The notes: a model not told the origin generated them from the letters alone. Positions 42,630 to 52,079 are shown, numbered from the stretch's first letter. The stretch: 64,000 nt of DNA from Streptomyces yatensis (GCF_018069625.1 NZ_CP072941.1:10230001-10294000); one strand, 5' to 3'. Numbers and translations are program-made.

Positions 42630-43544
42630 ATGGACGTCCATGGGCGCGATCTGCGCTACTTCGCCGCGGTCGCAGAGGAGTTGAACTTCACACGGGCCGC
42701 CGAGCGGCTCTTCGTCTCCCAGCCCGCGCTCAGCAAGCAGATACGGATGCTGGAGAAGCAGGTCGGCGCGCGATTGTTCCACCGGGACCCGCGGGCGGTG
42801 CGACTGACGGTGGTGGGGGAAGCCCTGCTGCCGCACGCCCGCGGGATGCTGGCCGCTTGGGAGGCCGCCGAGGCTGCGGTGGGGGAGGCGAAGGCCGCCG
42901 AGCTGCACACTCTGGTGATCGGCATGTCCACTAGTCCGGGCCGCGGGCTTCTGCCCGCCTTGCGGACCCGGCTGGTCTCCCGGTTTCCGCATGCACGGCC
43001 CGTCCTGCGGCAGGTCAACTGGGCTGATCCCAGTGCCGGGTTGGCGGACGGGTCCAGCGATGTCGCTTTCGTCTGGCTGCCGCTGCCGGACGGCGACCGC
43101 TACCGGTATGCGGTGGTGGCCCGGGAGCCACGCCTTGTGGCACTGCCGCTGGGGCACCCCCTGGCGGCGCGGGCCGCGGCCGATGGCGAGGGGGCGGTGG
43201 ACTTCACCGATCTCCTGGACGAGCCGATACTCGCCCTGCCTTCCGAGGCTGGTCCGCTGCGGGACTACTGGCTGGCCCTGGACGCCCGGGGCGATCGCGC
43301 GCCGCGGATAGGCGGGGTGGTGGGCAGTGCCGAGGAGACCCACGAGGCGGTCGCCAACGGCCAGGGCGTGGCACTGCTGGCCACCGGCAACGCCCCGCTG
43401 GTCGTCCGGGACGGGGTGATCGCCGTGCCGGTGCGGGGCATCTCCCCCTCCCGTCTGGCGGTAGCCGCGCGCCGGGTGGACGAGCGGCCCTTGGTGCTGG
43501 CCTATCTGGAGGCGGCGGCGAAGGTGGGAGCCAAAACCTCCTGA
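42630..43544 (+). CDS. LysR-family regulator
   Basis: 304 residues. HTH region DLRYFAAVAEELNFTRAAER then LFVSQPALSKQIRMLEKQVG, and a substrate-binding-like effector domain with REPRLVALPLGHPLAARAAA. Divergent from the SDR oxidoreductase, a common Streptomyces pair in which LysR activates the SDR gene. ATG 42630 is used; ATG 42639 is an alternative. Confidence 0.93.
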   Translation: MDVHGRDLRYFAAVAEELNFTRAAERLFVSQPALSKQIRMLEKQVGARLFHRDPRAVRLTVVGEALLPHARGMLAAWEAAEAAVGEAKAAELHTLVIGMSTSPGRGLLPALRTRLVSRFPHARPVLRQVNWADPSAGLADGSSDVAFVWLPLPDGDRYRYAVVAREPRLVALPLGHPLAARAAADGEGAVDFTDLLDEPILALPSEAGPLRDYWLALDARGDRAPRIGGVVGSAEETHEAVANGQGVALLATGNAPLVVRDGVIAVPVRGISPSRLAVAARRVDERPLVLAYLEAAAKVGAKTS

Positions 43545-44310
43545 ACCGAGCCGCCCCATGACACTTCGCGCGGCCGTTCCGCCGCCTGCCATCCCAAGCT
43601 ACGACAGCGCGACAGCGGTTGTCTTTCCGCACCTGAGGGGGGCGTGTTTTCGCTGGCCGGGCAGAGGGCCGGTGATTGCGTGGGAGCCGTTGCCTGTCGT
43701 GTCGTCGCTCCCTGGGAGCGCCCGGCCGCCGGCGTCTCGGTGCTCGACTGGTGGTCCCAGTTCGCGGCCACGGTCGTGCCCGAACACGTCCAGGCCGTCG
43801 CTCTCGACGCCCGGCGCGCTCGGCCTGGTCCTCAACGCCATAGTGCCCTGGACGACGCGGTACATCGATGCCACCGTCGCCCAGCCGCAAGCCGAGGGCC
43901 ATGAGATCCGGGAAGCGGACATCGCCCGGCTCTCCCCGCTCAAGCACCGCAACCTGAACCTGCCCGGCCGCTACAGCTTCACCGCCAGTTTCCCGGCTGG
44001 CCGCCGGCGCCCCGCGCCCGCTGCGCGACCCGGACGCGCCGGAGCTGGACGAGGATGACGGCGGGGACGGGCCGGACCAGTCGTGGCCGAGCGGGGCGGT
44101 GAAGAGCTTGCGGGCCCTCGCCTTGGCCGGCCTCCGGTGTCCTGTCTTTGACCTCATGGTGCAAAGTCCCAGACCTGCCGACGGGCCCTGCGGGTGCACG
44201 ACACCCTGTTCTGAGCCGACTCTCGATGAGGCGTCTGTCGGCCGGTCAGGATGACCGTTCAGGCGTGCCGAACCGTGCCACGAGCTGATCACTGCTGGTT
44301 AGGTGTACAG
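43545..44310 (+). other. Gap with transposon debris
   Basis: 766 bp without an intact gene between lysR and the epoxide hydrolase stop. It includes a Tn3 transposase 3' end (listed next). The part 43560-43790 has no recognisable coding sequence. Confidence 0.6.
43793..44060 (+). pseudogene. Tn3-family transposase C-terminal remnant
   Basis: GLVLNAIVPWTTRYIDATVA, then EGHEIREADIARLSPLKHRN and LNLPGRYSFTASFPAG match the end of Tn3-type DDE transposases. A shift near 44000 moves the terminal PLRDPDAPELDEDDGG into another frame. Everything upstream of the last about 90 residues is missing. Confidence 0.75.
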
Positions 44311-45483
44311 TCACGGTGCGTCGTGACCGGCCCCTGTCTGTGGCTCCTGGTCGATGCCTGGCCAGCGGACAAGGCGGAAGAACCCACGCACCTGTTCGAC
44401 CAGCGACTCCGGCTGCTCCAGCGCGGCGAAATGGCCGCCTCGCGGTAGTTCCTCGAACCAGCGCAGGTCGGTGAACCGCAGTTCGGCCTCCCGCCGGGAC
44501 GGGCGGGTGATGTCGCGGGGGTAGATCGACAGCCCGGACGGCGCGGTGACCTTGTCCCGGAAGTGGGCGAAGCTTTCCCAGTACAGGCGCGCGGACGAGG
44601 TGGCCGAGGCGGTGAACCAGTAGACCGAGATTTCGTCGAGGATCTTCTGCCGCGAGACCGCGTCCTCGTGGTTGCCGTCGTGGTCCGTCCAGGCCTGAAA
44701 CTTCTCGGCGATCCAGGCAGCCTGGCCGGCCGGGGAGTCGGTGAGGCCGTAGCCGAGCGTCTGCGGCCGGGTCGCCTGCTGCCCCGAGTACCCCCGGCCG
44801 GTGCGCTGGAACTCCTTCTCAGCCTCGAGGTTCGCTCGTTCAGTTGGCGTCGGGTCGTCGAACGTGCCCAGCGCCACGGAGCCCATGTTCAGGTGCACGC
44901 CGACGACCCGCTCGGGCGCCACCTCGCCGAGCGCGCCGGACACCGCCGAACCCCAGTCACCGCCCTGCGCGCCGTAACGCTCGTAACCCAGCGACACCAT
45001 CAACGTGTCCCAGGCGCGCGCGATGCGCGTGACACCCCACCCGGTCCTCGTCGGCTTGTCGCTCCAGCCGTACCCGGGCAACGACGGCGCGACCACGTGG
45101 AATGCGTCCGCCGGGTCCCCGCCGTGTGCGCGTGGGTCGGTCAGTGGTCCGAGGACACCCAGGAACTCGAGCACCGAACCCGGCCAGCCGTGCGTGAGCA
45201 CCAGCGGGAACGCGTCCGGTTCCGGGGAGCGGACGTGCAGGAAGTGGATGCCCAGCCCGTCGATGGTGTCGCGGTACTGCGGGAAAACGTTCAGCCGCTC
45301 GGCGAACCCGAAGTCGTAGTCCTCGGCCCAGCTGCGGCACAGCTCCTGTGCATAGGCCAGCGGCAACCCTTGTGACCAGTCGTCCACCGGCTCGAGCTCG
45401 GGCCACCGCGTTCGTCGCAACCGTTCACGCAGATCCGCGATCTCGGCTTCGGTGATGCTGACCTCAAATGGCTCGGCGGTCAC
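44311..45483 (-). CDS. Epoxide hydrolase (EHN-domain alpha/beta hydrolase)
   Basis: 390 residues with the N-terminal EHN helical cap (PFEVSITEAEIADLRERLRR) followed by the alpha/beta hydrolase core. Oxyanion HGWPGSVLEF, nucleophile Asp in YGAQGGDWGSAVS and catalytic His in PRGGHFAALEQP, as in microsomal-type epoxide hydrolases. GTG start at 45483 overlaps the upstream MFS stop by 20 bp, so translation is coupled. The pair transporter plus epoxide hydrolase suggests detoxification/export of a xenobiotic, under the divergent CGNR regulator. Confidence 0.92.
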   Translation of the reverse strand: MTAEPFEVSITEAEIADLRERLRRTRWPELEPVDDWSQGLPLAYAQELCRSWAEDYDFGFAERLNVFPQYRDTIDGLGIHFLHVRSPEPDAFPLVLTHGWPGSVLEFLGVLGPLTDPRAHGGDPADAFHVVAPSLPGYGWSDKPTRTGWGVTRIARAWDTLMVSLGYERYGAQGGDWGSAVSGALGEVAPERVVGVHLNMGSVALGTFDDPTPTERANLEAEKEFQRTGRGYSGQQATRPQTLGYGLTDSPAGQAAWIAEKFQAWTDHDGNHEDAVSRQKILDEISVYWFTASATSSARLYWESFAHFRDKVTAPSGLSIYPRDITRPSRREAELRFTDLRWFEELPRGGHFAALEQPESLVEQVRGFFRLVRWPGIDQEPQTGAGHDAP

Positions 45484-46942
45484 AGCTGGCTCCTGTTCTG
45501 TCAGGTTTGCCGGGGTGAAAGGTGACGGGTCGAGAGTTGACGGTGTCGTGAGGTTCCGGTGGATGCCGGGCGCCGGGGCGTCGGGTCACGCTGAGGACGA
45601 GTCCGGCCAGAGGGAGGACCGCGAGCACGGCGAGGGCTACCGGCACCGACACGATGCCGGACAGGCCCGCGACAGCGGCCGGACCGATCCCGCCACCCAG
45701 GTTGATCATGAAGGTGAGCAGGCCCTGTGCGGTGTCGCGGTCGTGTGCGGTGACCAGTTCCGGTGCAAGGCCCACGAGCACGGTCTGGACGCCGGCGAAC
45801 CCGCTCACGGTCAGCGCCACACCGACGATGACCGCGGTCGGCCCGGTGAACACCCCGACCACGAGCACGCCGATGACGGTGAGTGCCGCAAGCCCGGCCG
45901 ACACCTGCCACGCGGTGAACCGTGCGGTCACGGTGCCGGCCAGCCGCCCTGCCAGCACCGAGCAGGCGGCGGCCGGGACCAGCAGCGCGCCGGCTTCGAG
46001 GGCGCCACCGCCCGTAGCCTGCTCGATCAGGGACGGGGCGAGGAACAGCACCCCGTAGTAGCCGGCGAAGACCGCCCCACCGACGAGCCCGGCAGCCGGG
46101 ACGCCGCGGGCCGCGATCACCCGCCGAGGCACGAACCCGTCGGGCCTGCGCCGCACGCGCCACCACAGTCCCACCCCGGCGAGTACCCCGGCGGCGGCCA
46201 CGACGAGCGTGACCGCAGCGGGCAGTCCGACCGAATGCGCCTGCAACACCGTGATCAGCGACCCGGCGAGTACCGAGAGCACGGCCGCGCCGCCGACGTC
46301 GAGTCGCCCGGCCGAGCCGTCCCGCTCACCGCCGCCGATCCGCGTGAACGTACGCCTGTCCGCCAACGCGGCCAGCAGGAGGGGCAGTGCGAGGACCGGG
46401 ATCGCGAGCACGGCACGCCACCCCAGCCACGCGGTAACCGCCCCGCCCACCAGGGTCCCGCACGCCGACGCCGTCGCGCTGGCGGCTGCGACCGTTCCCA
46501 ACGCGCGCAGCCGTTGCTGCCCGGGAAGGGCGGTGGCCTCAGCGAAGACGGCGATCACGGTCGCACCCGCCCCGGCGCCACCGATCAGTCGGCCGATGAT
46601 CACGACCGGCAACGTCGGGCCGGCCGCCGCGAGCGCGGAGCCCGCGGTGAGTGCTAGAACCCCGGCGACGAGGACCCGCACGGGGCTCCACCGGGCCATC
46701 AGCCGACCGGCGACCGGCATCGCCAGTGCCGAGGTCAGCGACCATGCGGCGAGGATCCATGCCGTGGTCCCGAACGGCACTCCGAGCGCGCGGCCGATCG
46801 CCGGCAGCGCCACCGACGGGGCGCCCAATGCGACGTACATCGGCAGCACCAGCATCCCCAGGGTCAGTCCCAGCCGGCGCCCGTCCGGGGCGTGGGTGGG
46901 TCCCCCGCCCAGACGCCCTCCCGACCGGATCGTCTGCGGCAT
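45464..46942 (-). CDS. MFS drug-efflux transporter
   Basis: 492 residues, about 14 hydrophobic segments, DHA2-like. Motif region VAGRLMARWSPVRVLVAG (loop after TM2) and GGAGAGATVIAVFAEATALP (motif C-like glycine-rich helix). Start at ATG 46942, preceded by GGTGGAG; the GTG 46972 alternative adds ten residues and lies on the operator. C-terminal tail overlaps the epoxide hydrolase start. Probably exports the epoxide or its diol (inference). Confidence 0.88.
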   Translation of the reverse strand: MPQTIRSGGRLGGGPTHAPDGRRLGLTLGMLVLPMYVALGAPSVALPAIGRALGVPFGTTAWILAAWSLTSALAMPVAGRLMARWSPVRVLVAGVLALTAGSALAAAGPTLPVVIIGRLIGGAGAGATVIAVFAEATALPGQQRLRALGTVAAASATASACGTLVGGAVTAWLGWRAVLAIPVLALPLLLAALADRRTFTRIGGGERDGSAGRLDVGGAAVLSVLAGSLITVLQAHSVGLPAAVTLVVAAAGVLAGVGLWWRVRRRPDGFVPRRVIAARGVPAAGLVGGAVFAGYYGVLFLAPSLIEQATGGGALEAGALLVPAAACSVLAGRLAGTVTARFTAWQVSAGLAALTVIGVLVVGVFTGPTAVIVGVALTVSGFAGVQTVLVGLAPELVTAHDRDTAQGLLTFMINLGGGIGPAAVAGLSGIVSVPVALAVLAVLPLAGLVLSVTRRPGARHPPEPHDTVNSRPVTFHPGKPDRTGASCDRRAI

Positions 46943-46965
46943 CGTCGTCTCCACCCAGGTATGTT

Positions 46966-46995
46966 GTGACACGTGAAAGCTAATACGGGTGTCAC
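46966..46995 (+). promoter_or_regulatory. CGNR operator candidate
   Basis: GTGACAC (46966-46972) and its inverted copy GTGTCAC (46989-46995), 16 bp apart, in the 80-bp region between divergent mfs and cgnr genes. Confidence 0.6.
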
Positions 46996-47022
46996 GCTAC
47001 GAACGGTGAGGAGACACGTCAA

Positions 47023-47619
47023 ATGCTAGATGCGTGTTACATCTCATCGGCGGTGGAGGCGGCCGTCGATCTCGCCAATACCTGGAGGCCGGTCAAGGGC
47101 GAGGACGCGCTGGAGACTGTGGAACAGCTCCAGGACTTCTTCGCCGACCATCCGCCTGCCGGACCGGGCGAGCCGTCGAGCTCGGCCACGGACCGGGGGC
47201 CCGGTCCCTGGCGGCGTCTCACCCGCGCCGACCTGACGGAGGTCCGCGCACTGCGCGAGACGGTGCGCGGCGTGCTCGAACGGTCCCGCACCGACGCGGT
47301 CGCAGCCGCGGCCCTGATCAACGACGGTCTGCGCCGCAGTCGCGCCACTCCGGTGCTGCGCCACGATCACGACCGCTGGTGGACCGAGGTCACCGCCGAC
47401 ACCGACCGCTGCGCGGCGCACCTGGCCGCGACCACGCTCAGCGCGCTGGCTTGCGTGATCGCCACGCTCGGTCCGACTCGTCTCGGCGTATGTGCCGGGC
47501 CCAAGTGCCGGGCCACCTACGTGGACCTCTCACGCAACGGCTCAAAGCAGTACTGCACCCGAACCTGCGCGCACCGTGCCAGCGTCGCGGCCTACCGCAG
47601 TCGGCACAGCAACAGCTGA
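47023..47619 (+). CDS. CGNR zinc-finger (ABATE domain) regulator
   Basis: 198 residues. N-terminal ABATE domain (AVDLANTWRPVKGEDALETV) and C-terminal CGNR zinc finger LGVCAGPKCRATYVDLSRNG, then KQYCTRTCAHRASVAAYRSR with four cysteine ligands. ATG 47023 after GTGAGGAG. Divergent from the MFS/epoxide hydrolase operon with an inverted repeat between, mirroring the CGNR/MBL pair at 18 kb. Likely a ligand-responsive repressor. Confidence 0.88.
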   Translation: MLDACYISSAVEAAVDLANTWRPVKGEDALETVEQLQDFFADHPPAGPGEPSSSATDRGPGPWRRLTRADLTEVRALRETVRGVLERSRTDAVAAAALINDGLRRSRATPVLRHDHDRWWTEVTADTDRCAAHLAATTLSALACVIATLGPTRLGVCAGPKCRATYVDLSRNGSKQYCTRTCAHRASVAAYRSRHSNS

Positions 47620-47818
47620 GCGTCGGAACATGGCCCTCTCAAGGGCGGCTCCGATGACGTTCACCAGCCGCCGAGCCGGTGGAGATCCCGCGCGCTCAAC
47701 TCCAGCGGCGCGTCCCGGCCGGTGCCCCGACGGGGTTCGCGCCGACGCGGTGCCCCTACCTCAACACGGCTGTGCACCCCCCGAACACCCCACCAGGTAT
47801 GTCGACGCCTACGGCGAC

Positions 47819-47990
47819 CTGATCGCAGGTTGTCAGATAATGCCGTGAACCAGCACTCATCCGGGTCGCGCGGGTTCAGCTGGATCGTTCGCACCGTGCC
47901 GTCCGGCAACGTACGCTCGTACGTCTCCAACTCGATCTCCGCGCGGCCGTCCGCCCCGTACGGGGTCACACCGAGATCCGGGATCGTCAT
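47819..47990 (-). pseudogene. N-terminal fragment of a hypothetical protein
   Basis: Begins MTIPDLGVTPYGADGRAEIE and continues about 57 residues (LNPRDPDECWFTALSDNL) before losing coherence in an Arg-rich run. No family named; it resembles small genes of integrative elements. Truncated at the 3' end. Confidence 0.4.
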
Positions 47991-48126
47991 ATCAGCTCGA
48001 CGAGGCAGCGAAGGACACCGTCACGCGCCGCCCTCCGAGCGTCCGAAACTACTGACGGGTTACTTGTCGGTTGGTCGGCTGCTCGTTAACGGCACCCCGA
48101 ACAGGTACGTCACGCCCGCGACCTAC

Positions 48127-48287
48127 TCGCCCGCCCAGGGAACACCGTCAGCTCGATCGCGAAGCTCCTCGGCGTCTCCAGGAACACCATCTACGACTAC
48201 CTGCCCGAACTGAAGGGCGGCCGTCTCGCGCTCGCCGAGTCGACCAACACGGCAGAACTGCCCCGACCCGCCAGGCCAGAGGACTGA
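48127..48287 (+). pseudogene. Serine recombinase (resolvase) C-terminal remnant
   Basis: GNTVSSIAKLLGVSRNTIYD is the C-terminal HTH of Tn3-type resolvases, followed by YLPELKGGRLALAES and a TGA. The catalytic N-terminal domain is absent. Confidence 0.75.
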
Positions 48288-48626
48288 TCAACGCCGTTTG
48301 CGGCTGGTGTCACGGTTCTCACCGGCACCCCGAGTTGGGCTCTGGCTCCTCGGTATACCACCAGGATGGCGGCTCCGCGTCGAAGAACGGCCGCCCAAAC
48401 GGCGAAAGCGACACAGCCAGACGGCTGGCCGAACAGATGCGCACCCATGCGAAGGTCCGGTAGATCAGCGGCGGCAGTAGCTCCTCGGCCGCACCGCAGC
48501 CGAGTGCGGTCCGGGGATTTCCACCGGACCTCCGGCACCGTTGCCCTCGGTCGACGACTGGCGAACCGACACCTCGGACACCCGGCACGCACAGCACTTC
48601 GAGCGCAGCCCTGCCGCACTCTGCCA

Positions 48627-48668
48627 CTGTCGGCAGACGATGGCGAGCTCAAGCGGTCAGCGCATCAC
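48627..48668 (+). repeat. IS30 left terminal inverted repeat
   Basis: Matches the right end at about 36 of 44 positions, allowing a one-base gap after GATGGCGA. Confidence 0.8.
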
Positions 48669-49301
48669 CGCTGTTCAGGAGGTCAGCGTAGACCTCTGCC
48701 GGAGTGCGGTACCCGTGGGTCTTGCGCGGGCGATGGTTGAGCTCGTGGGCGGCGGCGTCCAGGTCGGCCTGGCTGTACGTGCGGAGGTCCGCGCTCTTGG
48801 GCAGGTACTGCCGAAGCAGTCGGTTGGTGTTCTCGTTGGTGCCGCGCTGCCACGGGCTGCGCGGCTTGCAGAGGTAGATCGGCATCCCGGTCCCGGCGGT
48901 GATGGCCTGGTGCTCGGCCATCTCCTGGCCCCGGTCCCAGGTGAGCGTTCGTCGTAGCTGGGGCGGGATGCCGAGGAGACTCCTGGTGAGGTGCGGAGTG
49001 ACCTGCTCAGCCTTGATGCCGTCCGGCAGCGCGACGATGGCCGTGTAGCGGCTGGTGCGCTCGACGAGCGTGGCGACCGCAGAGGGCCGGGTGCCCATCA
49101 CGAGGTCGCCCTCCCAGTGGCCCGGGAACGTTCCGGTCCTCGACCTCGTGGGGCGGGCGGTGATGGACACCATGCCGCGGATGATGCCCCGCCCGGTGGG
49201 CCGGCGGGCGATCTTCGGATAGCGCATGGGCCTGCCTTGCCGCAGCCGCTGGGTGAGGCTGCCGTCGATCGCCTGACGTCGGCGAGGGTCGTAGAGCGGG
49301 A

Positions 49302-49307
49302 GGTAGA
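49302..49307 (+). repeat. Target-site duplication, left copy
   Basis: GGTAGA, repeated at 52074-52079. The match is AGGTAGAT (8 bp) if the outer T/A of the element ends is counted. Confidence 0.8.
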
Positions 49308-49332
49308 TGTATTGTCCACGAGCCTTGTTGAC
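49308..49332 (+). repeat. IS481-type left terminal repeat
   Basis: TGTATTGTCC...TTGTTGAC; pairs with the inverted right end at 52049-52073. Confidence 0.7.
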
Positions 49333-49439
49333 AGTGAGGACGGTACGTAGGGCACCGACGAAGTGTGCTGGCCAGGGCCCACGCGGGCGCGGAGGCACGA
49401 GTGGTGGTGGCTCGGGCGTCGTAGTGAGGCCACGACAGT

Positions 49440-49474
49440 TACATGGAATCTCCAATGATTGGAAGTTCCATGTA
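49440..49474 (+). promoter_or_regulatory. 35-bp MarR operator palindrome
   Basis: Centred at 49457. Outer arms TACATGGAA / TTCCATGTA and inner arms TCCAAT / ATTGGA pair at 15 of 17 positions. It lies 11 bp before the marR start and is AT-rich, so an autoregulatory operator over the promoter. Confidence 0.85.
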
Positions 49475-49485
49475 TTGTTGAGCGC

Positions 49486-49962
49486 ATGGATGACGCACAG
49501 CTGAACGAAGAACTGATCGACTGCCTGTTTGCGATCCGCACTAAGGTCCATAGCGAGCTGAAGGAGCTGGCCCGCGAAGCGGGGCTCACCGACACCCAGA
49601 CCGACGTGCTGTGGAGGCTGAGTCGCGGGGACGAGATGACCGCGCGCCGCCTGTCCGACCTCCTGCAGTGCGATGCCTCAACCGCCACGTCGATGATCGA
49701 CCGGCTTGAGAAGCGCGGGCTGGTCCGCCGAGTGCCCCACCCCACCGACCGCCGCGCGAAAGTCATCCAGCTCACCCCAGAGGGATGTGCACTGCGCGAC
49801 CGCGTCATCGAGCACACCACCCGGCACTCGCCCTTCGCCCGCCTCGACCACGAGAGCAGACTGCGCCTACATTCGCTGCTCCGCGAGGTGAACGACGATG
49901 CCCGGCCAGCAGGCGAGCCCACTCCCGGCAAGAACAACCACGACAAGGAACAACAGCAATGA
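49486..49962 (+). CDS. MarR-family regulator, transposon passenger
   Basis: 158 residues. Winged helix: ELKELAREAGLTDTQTDVLW, DLLQCDASTATSMIDRLEKR (recognition helix) and GLVRRVPHPTDRRAKVIQLT (wing). The C-terminal tail is charged and low-complexity. Start ATG 49486 (MDDAQLNEELIDC) directly after the 35-bp palindrome; ribosome site weak. Its stop overlaps the SDR start (ATGA). Encoded within the IS481-type element, so it travels with it. Confidence 0.92.
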   Translation: MDDAQLNEELIDCLFAIRTKVHSELKELAREAGLTDTQTDVLWRLSRGDEMTARRLSDLLQCDASTATSMIDRLEKRGLVRRVPHPTDRRAKVIQLTPEGCALRDRVIEHTTRHSPFARLDHESRLRLHSLLREVNDDARPAGEPTPGKNNHDKEQQQ

Positions 49963-50837
49963 GCAGCGCGACCACAGTCGTCACTGGCGGTGCGTCCGGC
50001 CTGGGGCTGGTGACCGCACGTCACCTGGTCAAAGCCGGGCAGAGCGTCATCCTCGTCGGCCGGGACGCGGCCCGCACCCAGGCCGCCGCCAACCACTTGC
50101 GCACCCTCGCCCCCGCAGGAGATGACGCGCCTGCGCTGCGGACGTACGCGGCCGATCTGGGGCAGTGGTCGCAGGCGCGCGACCTCGCGATGAAACTGGC
50201 GGCCGATGCCGTCTCGGTGAACGTGCTCATCAACAACGCGGGCGCGGCCTTTCCCCGTTATGAACAGACCGTTGACGGGGTCGAGCGCACCTACGCGATC
50301 AACCACCACGCACCCTTCCTGCTCACCCACGCTCTGCTCGCGGAGGGCGCTCTCGCCTCGGAGGCGCGGGTCATCAACCTGTCCACCTTCGTGGAGAAGC
50401 GCGGCAGGCTCGACGCCACGGACCCCGATGTTGCGGGGACGTCGTGGAACAGCCGCTTCTACAACCAGATCAATGTCTACGCGACCAGCAAACTCCTCAG
50501 CCTCCTGGCCACCCGCGAGCTCGCCCGACGCCTGCCCGACGGCATGAGCATCTACAACGCCAATCCCGGCATGGTGAAGGGCACCGCGATCAACAGCAAC
50601 GCCGGCGGTCTGATGCGGCTGACAGCCCCGCTCTTCCGCCCCTTCGCCATCACCCCCGACGAAGGCGTGCAAACCCCCGTCTGGCTCGCCACCACCTCCC
50701 CGGCCCCGCAGCCCAGCGGCGGCTTCTTCAGCCGGTCCCAGCCGGACACCCCTTCCCCCCTCGCCCAGGACGACGCCCTCGCGCGCATCGTCTACGACAA
50801 GACAGCCGCCCTCCTGGGCCTCGCCCCCACGGCATAA
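49959..50837 (+). CDS. SDR-family oxidoreductase, transposon passenger
   Basis: 292-residue short-chain dehydrogenase of the retinol dehydrogenase/protochlorophyllide reductase-like group. TVVTGGASGLGLVTARHLVK cofactor motif, NNAG in VLINNAGAAFPRY, INLSTFVEKRG with Ser, and YATSKLLSLLATRELARRL (YxxxK). Co-translated with the upstream marR through ATGA. Intact, while the adjoining transposase is broken, which suggests selection for the gene pair. Substrate unknown. Confidence 0.92.
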   Translation: MSSATTVVTGGASGLGLVTARHLVKAGQSVILVGRDAARTQAAANHLRTLAPAGDDAPALRTYAADLGQWSQARDLAMKLAADAVSVNVLINNAGAAFPRYEQTVDGVERTYAINHHAPFLLTHALLAEGALASEARVINLSTFVEKRGRLDATDPDVAGTSWNSRFYNQINVYATSKLLSLLATRELARRLPDGMSIYNANPGMVKGTAINSNAGGLMRLTAPLFRPFAITPDEGVQTPVWLATTSPAPQPSGGFFSRSQPDTPSPLAQDDALARIVYDKTAALLGLAPTA

Positions 50838-51097
50838 GCGCGTCGGACACCAGAGGCCCCGTTCCGGCGGCAGCCGAACGGTCACCGCACGCCTCGACGC
50901 CGATCCGCAGCACCTGACGCTGCCCGACGGGCAGATGGTGAAGTCCGCCGACGCTCCCACCGCCGAACTGCTCGCCGCCCAGCGGGCCAGTAAAGCGCCC
51001 TCGGTGACCGTGACTACCGCCCCGGCCCCACCTCACCCGGGTGGGCTGGGGCGTCTGCTACCGAACGCCCACGACCCACGACGTCCATGAGGTCCCT

Positions 51098-52078
51098 GTG
51101 CCCCACTCCAGCGCGCGACTGACTATCCACGGCAGACGGCTCCTGGTTGAACGCGTCCGAGCCGGAAGGCCCGTCGCCCACGTGGCCGACGAGATGGGCA
51201 TCTCCCGAACAACCGCCCACAAGTGGGTCCGGCGCTGGCGAGCTGAAGGCGACGGAGGGTTGTACGACCGCTCCAGCCGGCCCCTGATGACACCGCACCG
51301 CACCTCGGTCGACATCGAGAGCCACATCTGCAAGTTGCGGCGCGAGCGCAAGCTCGGTCCCGCACGCATCGGACCGATCTTGGACATGCCCGCCTCCACG
51401 GTCCATCGCGTCCTGACCCGCCACCAGCTGAACCGGCTGAGCTGGATAAACCGGCCTACCGGGCAAGTCATTCGGCGCTACGAGCGAGAGCGTCCTGGCG
51501 AACTGGTCCACGTCGACATCAAGAAGCTCGGCAAATCCCCGACGGCGGCGGACATCGGCTCATGCCCCGCCAGCAGGCCGCCGGCATCCGCTGGCCACAA
51601 CCGACGCGCGCAAGAACGGCAGTCCCGTGATCGGCTACAGCTTCGTCCACACAGCCGTCGACGATCACTCCCTGCTCGCCTACAGCGAGGTCCTGTCGGA
51701 CGAGCGCAAGGAGACTGCGGCCTCCTTCTGGGGGCGAGCGAACGCCTTCTTCTCGCAGCACGGCATCACCGTCGAGCGTGTCCTCACCGACAACGGTTCC
51801 TGCTACCGATCCCGGCTGTTTGCCCAGACTCTCAGCGCCGCCAGCATCATCCATAAGCGCACGCGCCCCTGTCGCCCGCAGACGAACGGCAAGGTCGAGC
51901 GCCTGACCGCACCCTGCTCGACGAGTGGGCGTATGTGCGCCCGTACTCCAGCAACGCCGAACGCACCGAAGCCCTGGCGGACTTCCTCCACACCTACAAC
52001 TACCACCGATGCCATACCGCACTCGATGGTCAGCCGCCTATCAGTCGCGTCAACAACCCTGCGGGTCAAGACAGGTAG
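51098..52078 (+). pseudogene. IS481-family transposase with frameshifts
   Basis: GTG start; N-terminal HTH RAGRPVAHVADEMGISRTTA and RVLTRHQLNRLSWINRPTGQ in the first frame. After a shift near 51550 the DDE core continues with GYSFVHTAVDDHSLLAYSEV and RVLTDNGSCYRSRLFAQTL. A second shift near 51905 leads to the end, FLHTYNYHRCHTALDGQPPI and a TAG at 52076 in the target duplication. All catalytic regions are present, but not in one frame. Confidence 0.85.
52049..52073 (-). repeat. IS481-type right terminal repeat
   Basis: Read inward from 52073: TGTCTTGACC...GTTGTTGAC. Confidence 0.7.
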
Positions 52079-52079
52079 A
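52074..52079 (+). repeat. Target-site duplication, right copy
   Basis: GGTAGA, same as 49302-49307. Confidence 0.8.

Larger units (their letters stand above)
47620..48626 (+). other. Gap with gene and transposon fragments
   Basis: About 1 kb without an intact gene between the CGNR gene and the IS30 element. It holds a truncated minus-strand hypothetical and a resolvase 3' end (listed separately); the rest (48290-48626) shows nothing I can name. Confidence 0.6.
49308..52073 (+). mobile_element. IS481-type element carrying marR and SDR passengers
   Basis: 2,766-bp insertion inside the IS30 transposase. Ends are TGT...ACA with related inverted repeats (18 of 25 positions; both contain TTGTTGAC at positions 18-25). 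It carries, left to right, an intact marR gene, an intact SDR gene, a 260-bp spacer and a decayed IS481-type transposase whose stop lies at the right end. A lone IS481 is about 1-1.3 kb, so the extra 1.5 kb is cargo. Confidence 0.8.

Noticed and set aside
49098..50960. 620-codon minus frame
   Set aside because: Antisense to marR and SDR and crosses the transposon boundary.
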